Origin: Zopfochytrium polystomum
Lineage: Eukaryota; Chytridiomycota; Chytridiomycetes; Chytridiales; Chytridiaceae
Direction: 5' to 3'
DNA length: 64,000 nucleotides
Assembly: GCA_025765615.1 (NCBI GenBank)
Contig: JAIVFJ010000023.1
Coordinates: 248,001-312,000, forward strand
The translations under genes and the position numbers were made by a program. Below, piece after piece: positions 42,447-57,673 of the stretch. The notes under the pieces were generated by a model. The model made no database searches. It was given only the letters and a program-made list of their open reading frames with translations, and was not told where the DNA came from. Within the stretch, counting starts at the first letter, position 1, and each line of letters opens with the position of its first letter.

Positions 42447-44738
42447 TTATTCTGCATCATTCACGGTATAAGCTTGTTTCAGCAAGCTCGAGAGTACTCG
42501 CGTCATCTTGCCTCGGACCTTCTCCTTCGACCGCACCGCGTCGTACACAAACATCAGCACATCCGCGACCTGCTGCAGTGGTGGCTTGACCGTACCCCCA
42601 TTGGAACCAGAAACTGTCCCCGCCCCCTCTATCCGCTTTGGTGCGGCGTCCTGCGCTGATATCCTTCGTGTGCATTCTTGGCAGGCCCGTGCAACGACCT
42701 CCACCGTTTCCGGGTTCGCGACCACTTTGGGATCCCTAAAGTATCGCTTGTACGCCGTTCGGAAAGCGCTTGAGAACGCCGCCGCTGTCTCGGCACCGGA
42801 GACACCTGGCGCCGCCGGAAGACCGCCATCGCGGAGGTGAAGTCCGAGCAGAATGTTGGAGAGGGTAGTGGTCGGCGTTTCGGGCAGTCTGGACAAATAT
42901 GGCTCCAAACGGGCCATCATTGGGCTGGGTGGATAGCGAAATGCCCCGTCCGACGCGTATCGGTGGCGGCGCTGAGTTGTCGCGGTCGATCCGTCAAGAA
43001 GGTCCTCATTCCTCGACGCGGTATTTTCCTGTATTACCACATGATCGTGGCTGCTGGATTTCCGCTCAAGAACATGGCCAACGTGCTTATGGAACACCTC
43101 CGCTGCAATAGATGGATTATCTGAAACAAGAGCAGATGCCAGGTGCGTGCCCAAGGCGGCTTCGAGCGTTTCAGCGTTTACAGTGAAACCATGCCTCAGC
43201 ATGATTGAGAACCAACGGTCCATACGCACCCAGTCAACAACCGAGGAACAGGCTTTGATAACCACGTAAAAGGTCTCGGCCGAAGGGGTCAAAAACCATC
43301 GAGTCGTCATTTCATGAAAGAGCGCTTCCACTGCAGTAACGTCGCCCTTTTCCGAATAGGCTTTCATTAGCGTGTGGAACGCCGCGTTGGACGGCTTAAT
43401 ATTTAGTTGAGAGAAAGCGTCCTCCATGACCTTGCGACAACCCTCTGCATCCCGAAGGAGATAATATCCTTGCATCAGAGCCGAAATGGTTACAGCATTT
43501 GGAGACACTCCAGCGTCCCGCATCGCTGTGATCACACTTTCAGCTTCATTCACCATCTTTTGCCGTGCAAACATCGATACGAGCGTATTGTAGGTCACAT
43601 CGTTGGGGACGATTTGATCCTTACCCCCCTTTTTCCCTCTGTCTTTGTTGGGTCTCAACCGCTCCAGTACTTGCAAAGCTGCAGTCATGTTGTTCCTCCT
43701 CGCGAATTCCCCTAGTAAGATGTTGTAGGTATATATGTTCGGCAGAATGCCGCGTTGCACCATGGAGTCAAAAATAGCCGCGGCCCCATCCAAATCGCCT
43801 TTGTTCGCCAGGCAGCCCAATAGAGTGTTGTACATGGCGCTGTTTGGCTGAATTCGACTGGACGGAGAGTTGATTTGATCGAAAATAGCTAGAGCAACAT
43901 CAAGTTTCCCTCCCTTGCAGTACGCAGAGATAAGGTGGACATAGGATTGCGCGTTCGGTCGAAAGGGAAGCACTTCAGCCGAGGAAGTACAGCTTTTGTC
44001 CACCAAAGCCTGGCTAAAAATGGCTCGCGCGTCTCTGATAATTCCTTTCTTGGCGACGAAGTACAGGGTCAGGTTGTATGTGGAGAGTGTCGGCACAACA
44101 CCATCGTGCTGCATGTCCTGCCACAGCGCAACAACCTCGTCCACCAGCCCAGCTTCGCCAAGGCGCTTCATCATCCGATTGTACATGTCCTCAGGCGGAG
44201 GTGTCGTCAGCGCCCCAGCGGCAAGCTGCTTTCGAAATTCCGTGAAAACGGCCTTGAAAGGTGCCAGCCCGTGCTCATCTGGTGAAACGAGTTCCAGGAG
44301 GCTCAAGTACGTTGCGCTAGATAGTCGTGGTCCACCTATTCTCTGTCGTTGGAGGGAGAGGAATGCTTGGTACGCGACCGGCACGTTCTTCTCGTCCAGA
44401 GCCCTTTTAAGAATCTGCGCGGCCGAGCCTGCAAGCCGGAACGACGAAGATGAGTCCTTCCGCGCTCTGCGAGTTGCAGCGGGAGGGACCGGTAGCGTTT
44501 TGATACGAGACTTTGAGCGGGAGACGGGGGCCGCATGCAGCTGGGCCAGTGGGTCAGGCGGGACTGCAATCGCCGGGAACGAACGCGTTGCCGAGATCAG
44601 AGGGCGACTGGTGCAGGCCAGCATCAAACAGCCTTTCGGCGAAGGAGGGCGGCAGGAGCGGTCTCCCGATCTCGCCACTGCTGCGACTATGCGTGGACTG
44701 ACGTCCGCCTGTTGCCGGAATAACCTTGAGGGAGCCAT
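42447..44738 (-). CDS. Pentatricopeptide-repeat (PPR) protein, intronless
   Basis: RNA-binding helical-repeat protein, in fungi almost always mitochondrial and acting in transcript stability or translation. One exon, 763 aa from the ATG at 44738. An ATG-less extension further upst ream in the same frame is simple sequence (His-Thr repeats) and is excluded. The N-terminus MAPSRLFRQQADVSPR is basic and poor in acidic residues, suited to a mitochondrial presequence. At least eight PPR units are visible between about 200 and 560, for example YNRMMKRLGEAGLVDEVVAL, YNTLLGCLANKGDLDGAAAI, YNILLGEFARRNNMTAALQV, YNTLVSMFARQKMVNEAESV and FHTLMKAYSEKGDVTAVEAL. It is the only gene of this window over 400 codons without an intron. 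The GA/GT microsatellite at 44786-44850 lies in its 5' flank. Confidence 0.88.
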   Translation of the reverse strand: MAPSRLFRQQADVSPRIVAAVARSGDRSCRPPSPKGCLMLACTSRPLISATRSFPAIAVPPDPLAQLHAAPVSRSKSRIKTLPVPPAATRRARKDSSSSFRLAGSAAQILKRALDEKNVPVAYQAFLSLQRQRIGGPRLSSATYLSLLELVSPDEHGLAPFKAVFTEFRKQLAAGALTTPPPEDMYNRMMKRLGEAGLVDEVVALWQDMQHDGVVPTLSTYNLTLYFVAKKGIIRDARAIFSQALVDKSCTSSAEVLPFRPNAQSYVHLISAYCKGGKLDVALAIFDQINSPSSRIQPNSAMYNTLLGCLANKGDLDGAAAIFDSMVQRGILPNIYTYNILLGEFARRNNMTAALQVLERLRPNKDRGKKGGKDQIVPNDVTYNTLVSMFARQKMVNEAESVITAMRDAGVSPNAVTISALMQGYYLLRDAEGCRKVMEDAFSQLNIKPSNAAFHTLMKAYSEKGDVTAVEALFHEMTTRWFLTPSAETFYVVIKACSSVVDWVRMDRWFSIMLRHGFTVNAETLEAALGTHLASALVSDNPSIAAEVFHKHVGHVLERKSSSHDHVVIQENTASRNEDLLDGSTATTQRRHRYASDGAFRYPPSPMMARLEPYLSRLPETPTTTLSNILLGLHLRDGGLPAAPGVSGAETAAAFSSAFRTAYKRYFRDPKVVANPETVEVVARACQECTRRISAQDAAPKRIEGAGTVSGSNGGTVKPPLQQVADVLMFVYDAVRSKEKVRGKMTRVLSSLLKQAYTVNDAE

Positions 44739-45614
44739 ACCCGAAGTACTGGGAATTCTTTCCTTGTCAGACCTGCAGGCAGAGAGATAGAGAGAGAGAG
44801 AGAGAGTGTGTGTGTGTGTGTGTGTGCATATGTGTGTGTATGTGTGTGTGCGTGCGTTTGGTTCAGCCGCGCGCCCTTTAGTCAACGATCCAGAAGAAAA
44901 TAAGAGCTTAAGATAGTAGAAGAGTGGAGGTTGTTGCTCAGTATATGCTTACATCATTTTCTGTTAGTGACCATATATAAGGATGCAGAGAAATATGCTG
45001 CTCAATCCCATTACAATGACATCTGGAGATATACTGAGCTGCCCTCTAACGTAGCTGCGCTCTGAGCGTGGAGCTGCTCTAATAAAAGCGAGAGCAGAAA
45101 CCTGTTGCTTCTATGTTGCTGAATAAAGAATAGATGAAGTAGAGATAGAGAACGGGGTTGTGAGACTAAACTCACTCCTTTGACCCTGGGATCTGGGCCC
45201 CTCAGTGAAGGAACGCAAATAATAGGCTAAAACTAACTTTATTGGGCTGTCAAAGAATGAACATTCAGAGGACAATCCTCTGAGGGATTGGTACTGGAGC
45301 ACTGATTACTCGTGTGGCCACAGGCCAATGCGAGGGGAAATGGAAGGGCACTCCCAAGGGCGCAACACAACTGCAGAATAAAGAGAGAGAAGAGGGAAAC
45401 AGGGGTTTTTTTCTCAGGAACCTAATCTCAAATACAACAGGAGCGGTTAATAGCAACAGGACGGACAGGGCACGACCTAGCGCCCCTCGTCGCAGACAGT
45501 TCTGCTGGAGCCCTCGTTGTTGCCAGCGACAGGGGGGAGAGAGAGAAGGGAGTCAACTATGTAGGGGTCGGAAGGTCGCCAGCAGGGAACTCGCATGCGG
45601 AAACACCTGCAATC

Positions 45615-45922
45615 TGTTATGAATCACCCTCTGGAAACCTCTGGAACCTTCTAGAACATTCCTTCATGGTACCTTGTGGAACCTTCTGGAACCTTCTTTG
45701 CTTTCCTGACTTGTCTTGTTGTCATTGGTATCATTGGTATCATTGTATTACTAATTGCTCTTTCTGGAACATTCTTTGAGTCTTGACAAGGAAAACTCTC
45801 AAAAGGTATAAAAGGGGGATGGGGGACCTGTCCCATCCCTCAAGTGAATTATTGTTTTCAATACAATCATCACTCCTCTCAGTTCCTTGTCTGCCTTGCC
45901 CTGTCCTGCCATGTTCCTGACA
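45615..45922. mobile_element. Solo LTR of an LTR retrotransposon, with 5-bp target-site duplication
   Basis: The 308-bp element starts TGTTATGAATCACC and ends GTTCCTGACA, i.e. TG...CA ends, and is bracketed by identical 5-bp CAATC at 45610-45614 and 45923-45927. It has a TATA box (TATAAAA at 45807-45813) and a C/T-rich downstream part, the usual U3-R-U5 plan. No internal coding region adjoins it, so it is most simply a solo LTR left by recombination between two LTRs. The superfamily (Ty1/copia or Ty3) cannot be decided. The strand is taken from the TATA box, reading +. Confidence 0.8.
45640..45702 (+). promoter_or_regulatory. Heat-shock-element-like arrays in the LTR
   Basis: Two blocks of alternating GAA and TTC spaced by two bases: GAAccTTCtaGAAcaTTC at 45644-45661 and GAAccTTCtgGAAccTTC at 45678-45695. 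Each has four perfect inverted nGAAn units, more than the three needed for binding by heat-shock factor. A further GAAcaTTC pair lies at about 45766-45775. The arrays lie about 110-165 bp upstream of the LTR TATA box. Confidence 0.65.
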
Positions 45923-47247
45923 CAATCGTACACGCACCCCGCCAGGCTGCGTCAGCACAATCACTCGACCAACAGGCTTTATCGCATCGCTCTCATACTC
46001 ACACATCTCACTCTCACAGCAATAGGACTGAGGCAGGCACTCGTAGATTGAACTCTCAGGTGTTGGGGACTGCGCAGGGCGTGGCCACCAACACCCTTGC
46101 GGGGTCGACGACACCACCGACGGGCGAGTAACTGTGATCCTCACTCGAACACAGAGCCTGCAGCGTCACACAGTCGGTGGTGGGGCCAGATGCATTCCCC
46201 ACCCACAGCCCCTTAAGAGGAGCCCCTGAAGGGACCATGTACTCACCTGGGTGCGTACCACCTCTCTCTACCCTCACCATCGCAAGCCAGATGGATTTGA
46301 AGGGACTCGTATTGGTGCCAAAGGACGGAAATCAGATTGAAGAAAAAGGGAAAAGAGAAATGGCCCAAAAACAGAGAGAGAGAAAATTGACAAGTCAACC
46401 CCCCCTGACTTCGAGCATCCACCACAAATGCTCGAAGTCCCTCCCAACCCAATGCGTGTATGTACAGGTGCCGAAAATAAATAATAAATTAGGCAGGCTT
46501 GGGGTATGGCCTGTCAGGCACCCCATCCCTAGGCAGTCAGGCAGTCTCTGCTAGTCACCGAAAAAGAAAATATGTTGAGAAAACCCTGGCGCAATGGAAA
46601 TTGTTAAGACAAAAGTAGTAAAAGCAGGCCCAATAATAAAGACAGGTTAGCCACAAATACACTTTGATAACGCCTTGGAAACTAAGGAACTGGGAATAAT
46701 AATAGGGTCCTGATCCTTGCGGTTTTATGACAGGTACGCTTGTTTTTGCGAATAAAATCCCTAGACTTTTTCACTTAGACCTCAGTGTAGTCTCACAGGG
46801 TCAAGAACAGTCAGTAGTTTGGGGAACTGCGGTGACAGAGTCACATTGCTTTCATACAATGTTAGCTTATATTTCAACATGCCCCCCCAAGATAACTTCA
46901 ACTGAAAGTGTTGGAGTTGCAGTGTAGAAGGCGACGTTGTGAGTGGAGGCAGCGTCACAAGAAGGTTGAAGGGTCAAGGAACTGAGGCTTGAATTGAGAA
47001 CTTGTACAAGGGAGTGAGTGTAGCAAGCAACCAAGGGCAAGTGGGTAAAGAGAGCTTGTTTTAGACAGGGACTGGCAAATTGGAGTGAGAGTTCTTTTTT
47101 TTTCACAAAGAAAACTCTGCCCAATTTATACTCCTGCAGGGAGGTTGACCAGTTTTCCTGCTTTGCCTATCTGAACAAGTTGCAAACTGCTTCAGACAGG
47201 ATTTTGCTCTGGGGAGGTGTTGTAAACCCCTTCCCACAGACGGAGGG

Positions 47248-47442
47248 TGATTTGAAGACTTCAGGAGCATTTCAAATCAACCAAGGTCTGTCCAGAGGTC
47301 TGTGTCCAGTGACCAGTCTTCTCACAGAGGAAAGATGATTTGAAATCATCAGGCATTTCAAATCAACCAGTCCCTGGTTCAACATTGGTTCAGACAAAGT
47401 CAGCTGACCTGGAGCTGCTGTGAGCTGCCCTGGTTCAACATT
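47248..47442. repeat. Imperfect direct repeats
   Basis: TGATTTGAA followed by CATTTCAAATCAACCA occurs at about 47249-47284 and again at about 47336-47369. CCCTGGTTCAACATT occurs at 47372-47386 and 47428-47442. Each repeat of the first pair contains its own inverted TTTGAA/TTCAAA. Confidence 0.75.
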
Positions 47443-48199
47443 TCTCTGAACGCATTGAGAGTGATTCTAATCGCATTGTCCTCGCCGACGAAGCCTTGGA
47501 AAGCAAAGCTAGAATCACCACTGTCTTCACGTAACTCTTTTCATTGGATTCAGATTAGGCCTTTTGGCTTACCCAACTTAGTGTATGTTGCATCGGCGGC
47601 AGCGATGAGGCGGCTGTCGACATAGGAAGCTGGCTTCCTAGGCTCAAATCTCAACAGAAAGTGAAAGAAAGCAAACAAGGAAGAGTGGCTTGATGTACGC
47701 TTGCATGAATGGATGATTTTCGGTTGTAACAGGGTAGAAGGATGGCTTGAAATGGAAAGATTAATAAAATGTCAATGAAGCGTCGGCCATGAGTCTTGGT
47801 ATTGTAAATAATGCAATATTCGCCAACGATTGATGGTCTATCTACCTACCTAGCAGGGGCAGGGTTGTAGGGGTTGTCGTCCTGCCCTGCCCAGCCCTGC
47901 TGCATGGCGCAGCCCTTCTGTTCGTTTTTGCACGAGAAAGCGGACGTTTGGTCAGGGTGGTGGGGCGGCTGGGGCTACCGACGCCCCTGCGTGCGAGCGA
48001 GAGAAAAGACACAGACGAGGCGAAGGACCTGAAACGTGTCTTCATTGTTTGCCTGTCGGTCTGTCGGCCAGCCAGCCCTCCTTCTGCACCTGCTTTTGTT
48101 CTGCGTGTGGCAACGCCTTCCGCCAACGCCGACAGCTGAATCGCACAAGAGGAAACAAAGTCACTCCAAGGCTGAGCGCCCCTCAGTGCATCATCCATC

Positions 48200-50959
48200 A
48201 TGGCGTCACCCCTTCTGCCCTCCTCGTCGTCCAGGGACTCCACCGACTCACCCCCGCCGCCGTTATCTACGCCAAGTGAGATCGACTACCTTGCCAGCGT
48301 GGGTTCAAGGCCACCACCCACTGCCGCTACACCTGCTGCGCCTGCCACTGCCGAAGACACAGCCCCGTCCGCTCATCCCCTTGTCCCCGGCGCTGCGCCC
48401 ATCCCGAACGAGACCGTCGCCAACGATGAAGACAGTGACAGCGACTTGGGCGATGCCCCAGAAGTTCTTATTCTGTCCCCATCGGTTCTGCGCAAGGAGG
48501 AGCACCTCTTCACCTTCCGAGCCGTCTTTGTTGGATGTCTTCTCGGCAGCATCATCTCTGCCTCCAATATGTACCTCGGCCTTACCGTAGGCTGGCACTT
48601 TGGCGGTGCTCTCTTCGGCTCCATCGTCGGGTTTGCAATTCTTAAGCCGCTGAGTCGTGTTCTCCCACTGTACGCCGGTGGTGGATACTTCGGCCCAAAG
48701 GAGAACTGCACTGTTCAAAGCACTGCCAGTGCGGCGGGAGGGCTATCCGTCGGATTCGTTTCAGCCATTCCTGCTCTGTACCGTCTTGGTCTGATGAGCC
48801 CGAAGCTGACACAAGACGTCGGCGCCCTCATTCTGTGGTCTCTTGCCGCTGCGTACTTTGGACTGTTCTTTGCGATCCCGCTCCGCCGTTATTTCATTCT
48901 CAAGCAGAAGCTGGTATTCCCATCGCCCACCGTCTCTGCCAAGACCATTCAGTCCCTCCACGACAGCAGCGACGGTGAGCATGCCGGCCGGGCCAAGGCT
49001 AAAGTGTTGATGTACGCCTTCCTCGCCTCGTTTCTGTTCAAATGTGTGTCATGGTGGATGCCTGTCCTTCACGAGTGGCACGTTTTGTACTACATTGGTC
49101 GAGCGACCTCCTCCAACGCACTGATGCTGGCGGATGTCATGTGGAAGTGGAAAATCCAGATCGGGGGCGCTTTCGTTGGTGCTGGCATGTTAGTCGGTGC
49201 CAATACGGCGACAAGCTTTTTCGCCGGTTCTGTTCTCAGCTGGGCGATCTTTGGACCTGTTTTACTCATGACTGGGGTCGTGGCGACTAGTTTTGGCTTC
49301 CCAGCCAGTCTGGACCCGTCGAAGCCTCTCTCGCCCGAGAAGTTCCAAGCGCAAATTACAGCCCAGTATTGGTAAGACTACCAATCCGGTTTTCATCAGC
49401 TAACGGTGCCCTATTGATGTAGGATTCTGTGGCCGGGTGTCGCACTGATGATTGCCACCTCCTTTTCGGAACTCGGCGCTCGTGGCCCATCACTTTGGCG
49501 CGGCATACGGGGAGCAGCGGTTGAGTCGTACACATCGATCATTTCTTTGTTCAAGCGCACAAACCCTTCAGCTACCTCAGCTCCCAAAGCCCGCTTTGAT
49601 GCCAAGTCTGACGATCCCCATGCCGATCACGTACAACTGCTTCCTCTTGAAGCGGATCCAGTGACTGGAAAAGTTGATGAAAATGTTCGCAGACGTTCGA
49701 TAGAAGAAATTTTGGAGAAACGGAGATCACTGGATGTAGTTGGGAGCACTGGAGTCGATCCCATTGACGAAGAGGAGGAGGATCCTGCAGGACCTGACGA
49801 GCAAGTTCCAGTGTTGTGGTGGAGCATTGGATTGCTCATGTCCTGCACTTTCACCGTTCTGTGAGTTTTCTTATTTGTCACGACAGTGTTGATGTTTTGA
49901 CTTCATCTCTGAATATTCTCTTGAAATAGTGTCCTATACTTTTTCTTCAAAATACCACCCGGCCAAGGCCTTCTTGCAATCCTTGTCGGCTTCCTCCTCG
50001 CGTTTGTTGGTATTCAAGCCTCAGGGGAAACAGATATCAACCCAACTGGCTCCATTGGGAAAACGTCGCAATTTCTGTTTTCGGCAATCCGATCAGACTC
50101 GATGGCCCAGATGTTGAGAACGAATTTGATAGCGGGTCAGGTTGCTAGTGCGTGTGCAAGTCAAACGGTAGGCTTTCAAACTTCATACCGCTTCTTTTGA
50201 CACACTATCACCAAGGTGGATATGGTTGGCGACTTGAAAACAGCTCACCTTTTGCGAGCATCGCCAAGATCTCAGTTTTTGGCCCAAGCCGTGGGTTCTC
50301 TTGTCGCGTAAGCAATCATTCATAAAACTTCTTCTGACGCTAATTAATGTTATTCCCGTAGTGTGTTTATTTCTGTTGGTCTATTCGTGCTTTTCGGAGT
50401 CGCCTACCCTTGCATTCTCACCGGGCCGACTGCAGCTGTATCTTCGAGCAATGGAACAGCGATCGCTGCTCCGGCGGAGTGCCCTTTTGCTGCGCCAGCA
50501 GTTGCGTCGTGGACAGCCGTCAGCGTGGCACTGACCGCTGGAGTCTCGAAGACGATACCCATCACAGCAGCGTATGCCGCCCTGAGCGCCCTTCTTCTCT
50601 CCATTGTCTTCACCATTATCAAATACCTGGTCGTTCCAGCGCGTTACCGAGGCTATCTCCCGAATCTCAACGCGTTGGGCATTGCCATGGTCAACCCCCA
50701 GCCTCACATTGGGATCTCCCTTGCCATTGGAGCCATTGCGAATGCAGCGTGGAAGGCTCACCATCCCCATCACTGGGAAAAGTACGCGTTTGCTGTTGCG
50801 AGCGGTCTCATTGCCGGTGAGGGAATCGCCGGTATAGTCGAGGCTGTGTATGCGTTGGCGGGTCTGAAGAGGGAGTCCATCACCTTCAGAGGTGGTATTC
50901 CGAATGCCACCGACATTGCGATGGTGCAAGGATGGAAGATGGGCTACGGGGCTCACTAA
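48200..50959 (+). CDS. OPT-family transporter (YSL-type oligopeptide/metal-chelate transporter)
   Basis: Proton-coupled importer of small peptides or metal chelates. Five exons: 48200-49371, 49423-49860, 49930-50167, 50216-50307, 50362-50959; introns of 48-69 nt; 2538 nt, 845 aa. The first 95 residues are a Ser/Pro/Ala-rich cytosolic tail. The membrane part starts at about 105: TFRAVFVGCLLGSIISASNM, GLTVGWHFGGALFGSIVGF, then the family hallmark GPKENCTVQSTASAAGGL, LVFPSPTVSAKTIQSLH, ASGETDINPTGSIGKTSQ (another hallmark), VGDLKTAHLLRASPRSQF and HIGISLAIGAIAN. About 14 hydrophobic segments are visible. A 130-residue hydrophilic loop rich in Asp/Glu in exon 2 is longer than usual. The start ATG fits CATCATGG. 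The substrate cannot be told from sequence. Confidence 0.92.
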
Positions 50960-51342
50960 AAAAAAAGGAAAAAAAGGGACGACCAAAGTGCCTAAGGCTG
51001 ACGGTTGTCCGTGTGTTTTTGTTTTTTTTTTTTTTTTTTTTCACTTTCGGAATTTTTTATCTTGTTTCCCTTGGCTTCTGCACTCCAAATCTACTCTCAA
51101 TCCCCTTCTGCACTTGCTTTCAATATTCTACACTGCAATAGCTGCGATGCAAGCTTGTCGAGCCAAACCGTAGTTTTTCAGTGACAGGCGTTAGGTGGTT
51201 GCTGGATGTTCGCGAGTTGAAGAAAACAAAGGAAAACACTCCAACGTCCAGGATGACCTCCGAAACAGCCGAGGCGTTCGAGGCTTGCCAATCCGTTGGT
51301 TGACGTCTCGCGGCAGGTGAGAAAATGGAGGAACAAACAAAA

Positions 51343-51391
<49 letters not shown>

Positions 51392-51433
51392 TAAAATAAA
51401 ATAAAATAAAATAAAATAAAAAGGAAAGGGAGA
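50960..51433. other. Intergenic region with T-run and GAAA/AAAAT repeats
   Basis: The 3' flank of the OPT gene (T-run at 51021-51041), then the promoter/5'-UTR of the CDF gene, which carries the repeat block listed next. No gene is seen. Confidence 0.5.
51338..51421. repeat. (GAAA)n(AATAA)n block at the CDF 5' end
   Basis: About ten GAAA units, then about seven ATAAA units, ending 12 bases before the start codon of the CDF gene; probably in the 5'-UTR or core promoter. Confidence 0.95.
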
Positions 51434-53155
51434 ATGAGCTTCCTCGTCTCTTCAAAGCCGTACTCCGACCACCCGGTGGCCATCTCAGCGGCATCACCAT
51501 CACCATCATCGGCAAACATGAACGCCCTGGCCGTGGAGCTCTCTGTGCTCCCCGCGAGCGACAAGATAGTCGCCGCTTCTGGCCGCCACTCCGCCCCCAT
51601 TGCCGTCGCCGTTGCTGCCGCAACAACTGCAACGTCAACGACTGCGACGGCATCCCGGCGTTTGAGCACCAGCTCCTCGTCTTCACGAAGACCACCATCG
51701 CTCAGGTCTTTGGGGTCTTCCTCCAGCCGCTCCGCCGATGCCGGCGCGGCGGCCACACTAAGTCCTGTCTCGCGTTTGATCAAGCGATCCGCCTCGGCGA
51801 TGTCTGCCGGCAAGAGTCCCGTGTCGGCGGTCGCCGGGAGCATCGATACTTTGGGTGGCCTTGAGACGGCAGTCGGTTCCTCCCGGCCGAGCTCTTTGGA
51901 CGATCCTCTCCGCTTGAGAACCGCCAAGAAGTCTGATGAGGAGTTGAGGATCCTTTCCAACTCGAAGAAGAATCGGAACCTTGTGCGATTCTACGAACGG
52001 CAGAATGAGTTTATCGATGAGCTTCTGAGCCCAGTCGATTCAGTCGTCGACGAAGAAGAGGAGGCCCGAGGCCTGGTCAAGGTGCCCCCACAAAACGTTA
52101 ATGCATCGCTAAAACTTTTTAGTTGCAAATAGCGTTGTACGGCTCGCTAGGAGCGAATATCATGCTTCTAGTCCTTCAGCTAGTGGCAGCCCTAACGTCC
52201 GGGTCTTTGTCGCTGTTCGCCACAATGGCTGATGCTTTTATGGACCTTGCCTCATCGCTTGTTTTGGTCTTCACGGGTGCAGCATCCAAGAAAAAGAATC
52301 TTCACAAGTATCCCACAGGGAAGCGTCGATTCGAAACAGCTGGCATCATAGTATTTTCCTGCTTGATGGGTGCCCTCAGCCTGGAATTAATTGTACGCCT
52401 GTTTGTTCTGTGTGAACAAGTAAACTAGTAGAAGCATATCTAAACTTATTATTTAGATTGAGGGCGCTCGTTCCTTGGCAGGCGGATCGTCCTCGGTCGA
52501 CCTTTCACCCATCAGTTTGTCATGTATCGGCGCTGCGATTGGTAGGTCCCTCTCGGTGGCGAATTTTCCAGTGTGGCTAATTTTTTTTTATCAGTTGTGA
52601 AAGCGTTCCTATACTTTTATTGCGTTGCTCTATCGAACTACCGATCTGCGCAGATTTTGGCTCTGGACCACCGAAATGACATTGTTTTGAACGGTGTTGG
52701 AATCGCGTTATCCGTTATGGGACAATACATACGATGGTGGATTGATCCAATGGGTGCTATCATAATCGCCGCGTGGATTCTTCGTTCGTGGTCCGCCACT
52801 GCATTCGGTGCGAGTTACTTTCTCACTTTTAATTACGCGCTCATAGTTTTTGGCAGAGCACATCCAGATGGTCATTGGGAAAGGGGCGGACCCGGCCTTC
52901 CTTTCTCGCCTTACCTACATTGCCATGACTCACTCTCCGAAGATTCTTCAAGTAGACACCTGCCGTGCCTACAGCTCTGGTGCGGGGTACTTTGTCGAGG
53001 TGGACGTCGTCCTGCCACCCGAAATGCCACTATGCGAGGCTCACGATGTGGGAGAAGCGCTTCAAGTGAAACTGGAGCAGATTCCTACTGTCGAGCGTGC
53101 CTTCGTTCACCTGGATTACGAGACTTCGCACAAGCCTGAACACAAAACGGAGTAA
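51434..53155 (+). CDS. Cation diffusion facilitator, Mn-type (CDF/MTP)
   Basis: Proton antiporter exporting divalent metal from the cytosol, probably into vacuole or Golgi. Five exons: 51434-52081, 52123-52392, 52457-52541, 52595-52807, 52857-53155; introns of 41-64 nt; 1515 nt, 504 aa. The N-terminal 215 residues are Ser/Ala-rich and cytosolic (ending KKNRNLVRFYERQNEFIDEL). The six-span domain begins LQIALYGSLGANIMLL. The metal site in TM2 is ADAFMDLASS (DxxxD) and in TM5 LDHRNDIVLN (DxxxD); paired DxxxD motifs are the mark of Mn-transporting CDFs as opposed to HxxxD in Zn-CDFs. The C-terminal metal-sensing fold follows (MTHSPKILQVDTCRAYSSG, GYFVEVDVVLP, ALQVKLEQIPTVERAFVH). The 41-nt first intron is among the shortest here. 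It converges on the pecanex gene with 103 bp between stops. Confidence 0.92.
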
Positions 53156-53258
53156 TGAGACAATTTGTCATTTGACTTGGTCATTTTTCTCGATCATACG
53201 CCCACTTGCAGATAAAAAAAACCGCAGCTAATAATGATAAAGCGGTTTTGGCTCAACG

Positions 53259-57525
<4,267 letters not shown>

Positions 57526-57673
57526 GGGGTTGCGGGGGCACAGGGATGACGATCAGGTCTTCGGCAACAAAGCTCGGTGTGTGGGTTTTGCTCCTCCCGA
57601 CAAGTCGATGAAATTGTCCAAAAGAAAAACCCTGCGCACGCACGCGCCGTAACTATGTTAAATCCGCATTCTT

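Larger units (their letters stand above)
44739..48199. other. 3.5-kb gene-free, repeat-like region
   Basis: No open frame here resembles a protein family. The region holds GA/GT simple sequence (44786-44850), a short perfect hairpin at 45266-45282 (CAGAGGA, loop, TCCTCTG), the solo LTR at 45615-45922, and direct repeats at 47250-47442. Composition is AT-richer than the flanking genes. It may be a graveyard of degraded mobile elements (inference); I cannot identify an internal gag, protease or reverse-transcriptase remnant. Confidence 0.45.

Noticed and set aside
44741..44885. N-terminal extension of the PPR protein to 812 aa
   Set aside because: The extra residues are His-Thr and Ser-Leu repeats from the GT/GA microsatellite; the ATG at 44738 opens a plausible mitochondrial presequence.
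46177..46554. 125-aa open frame as a gag-like remnant after the solo LTR
   Set aside because: It contains no zinc knuckle or other gag feature, and the LTR is closed by its own target-site duplication before this point.
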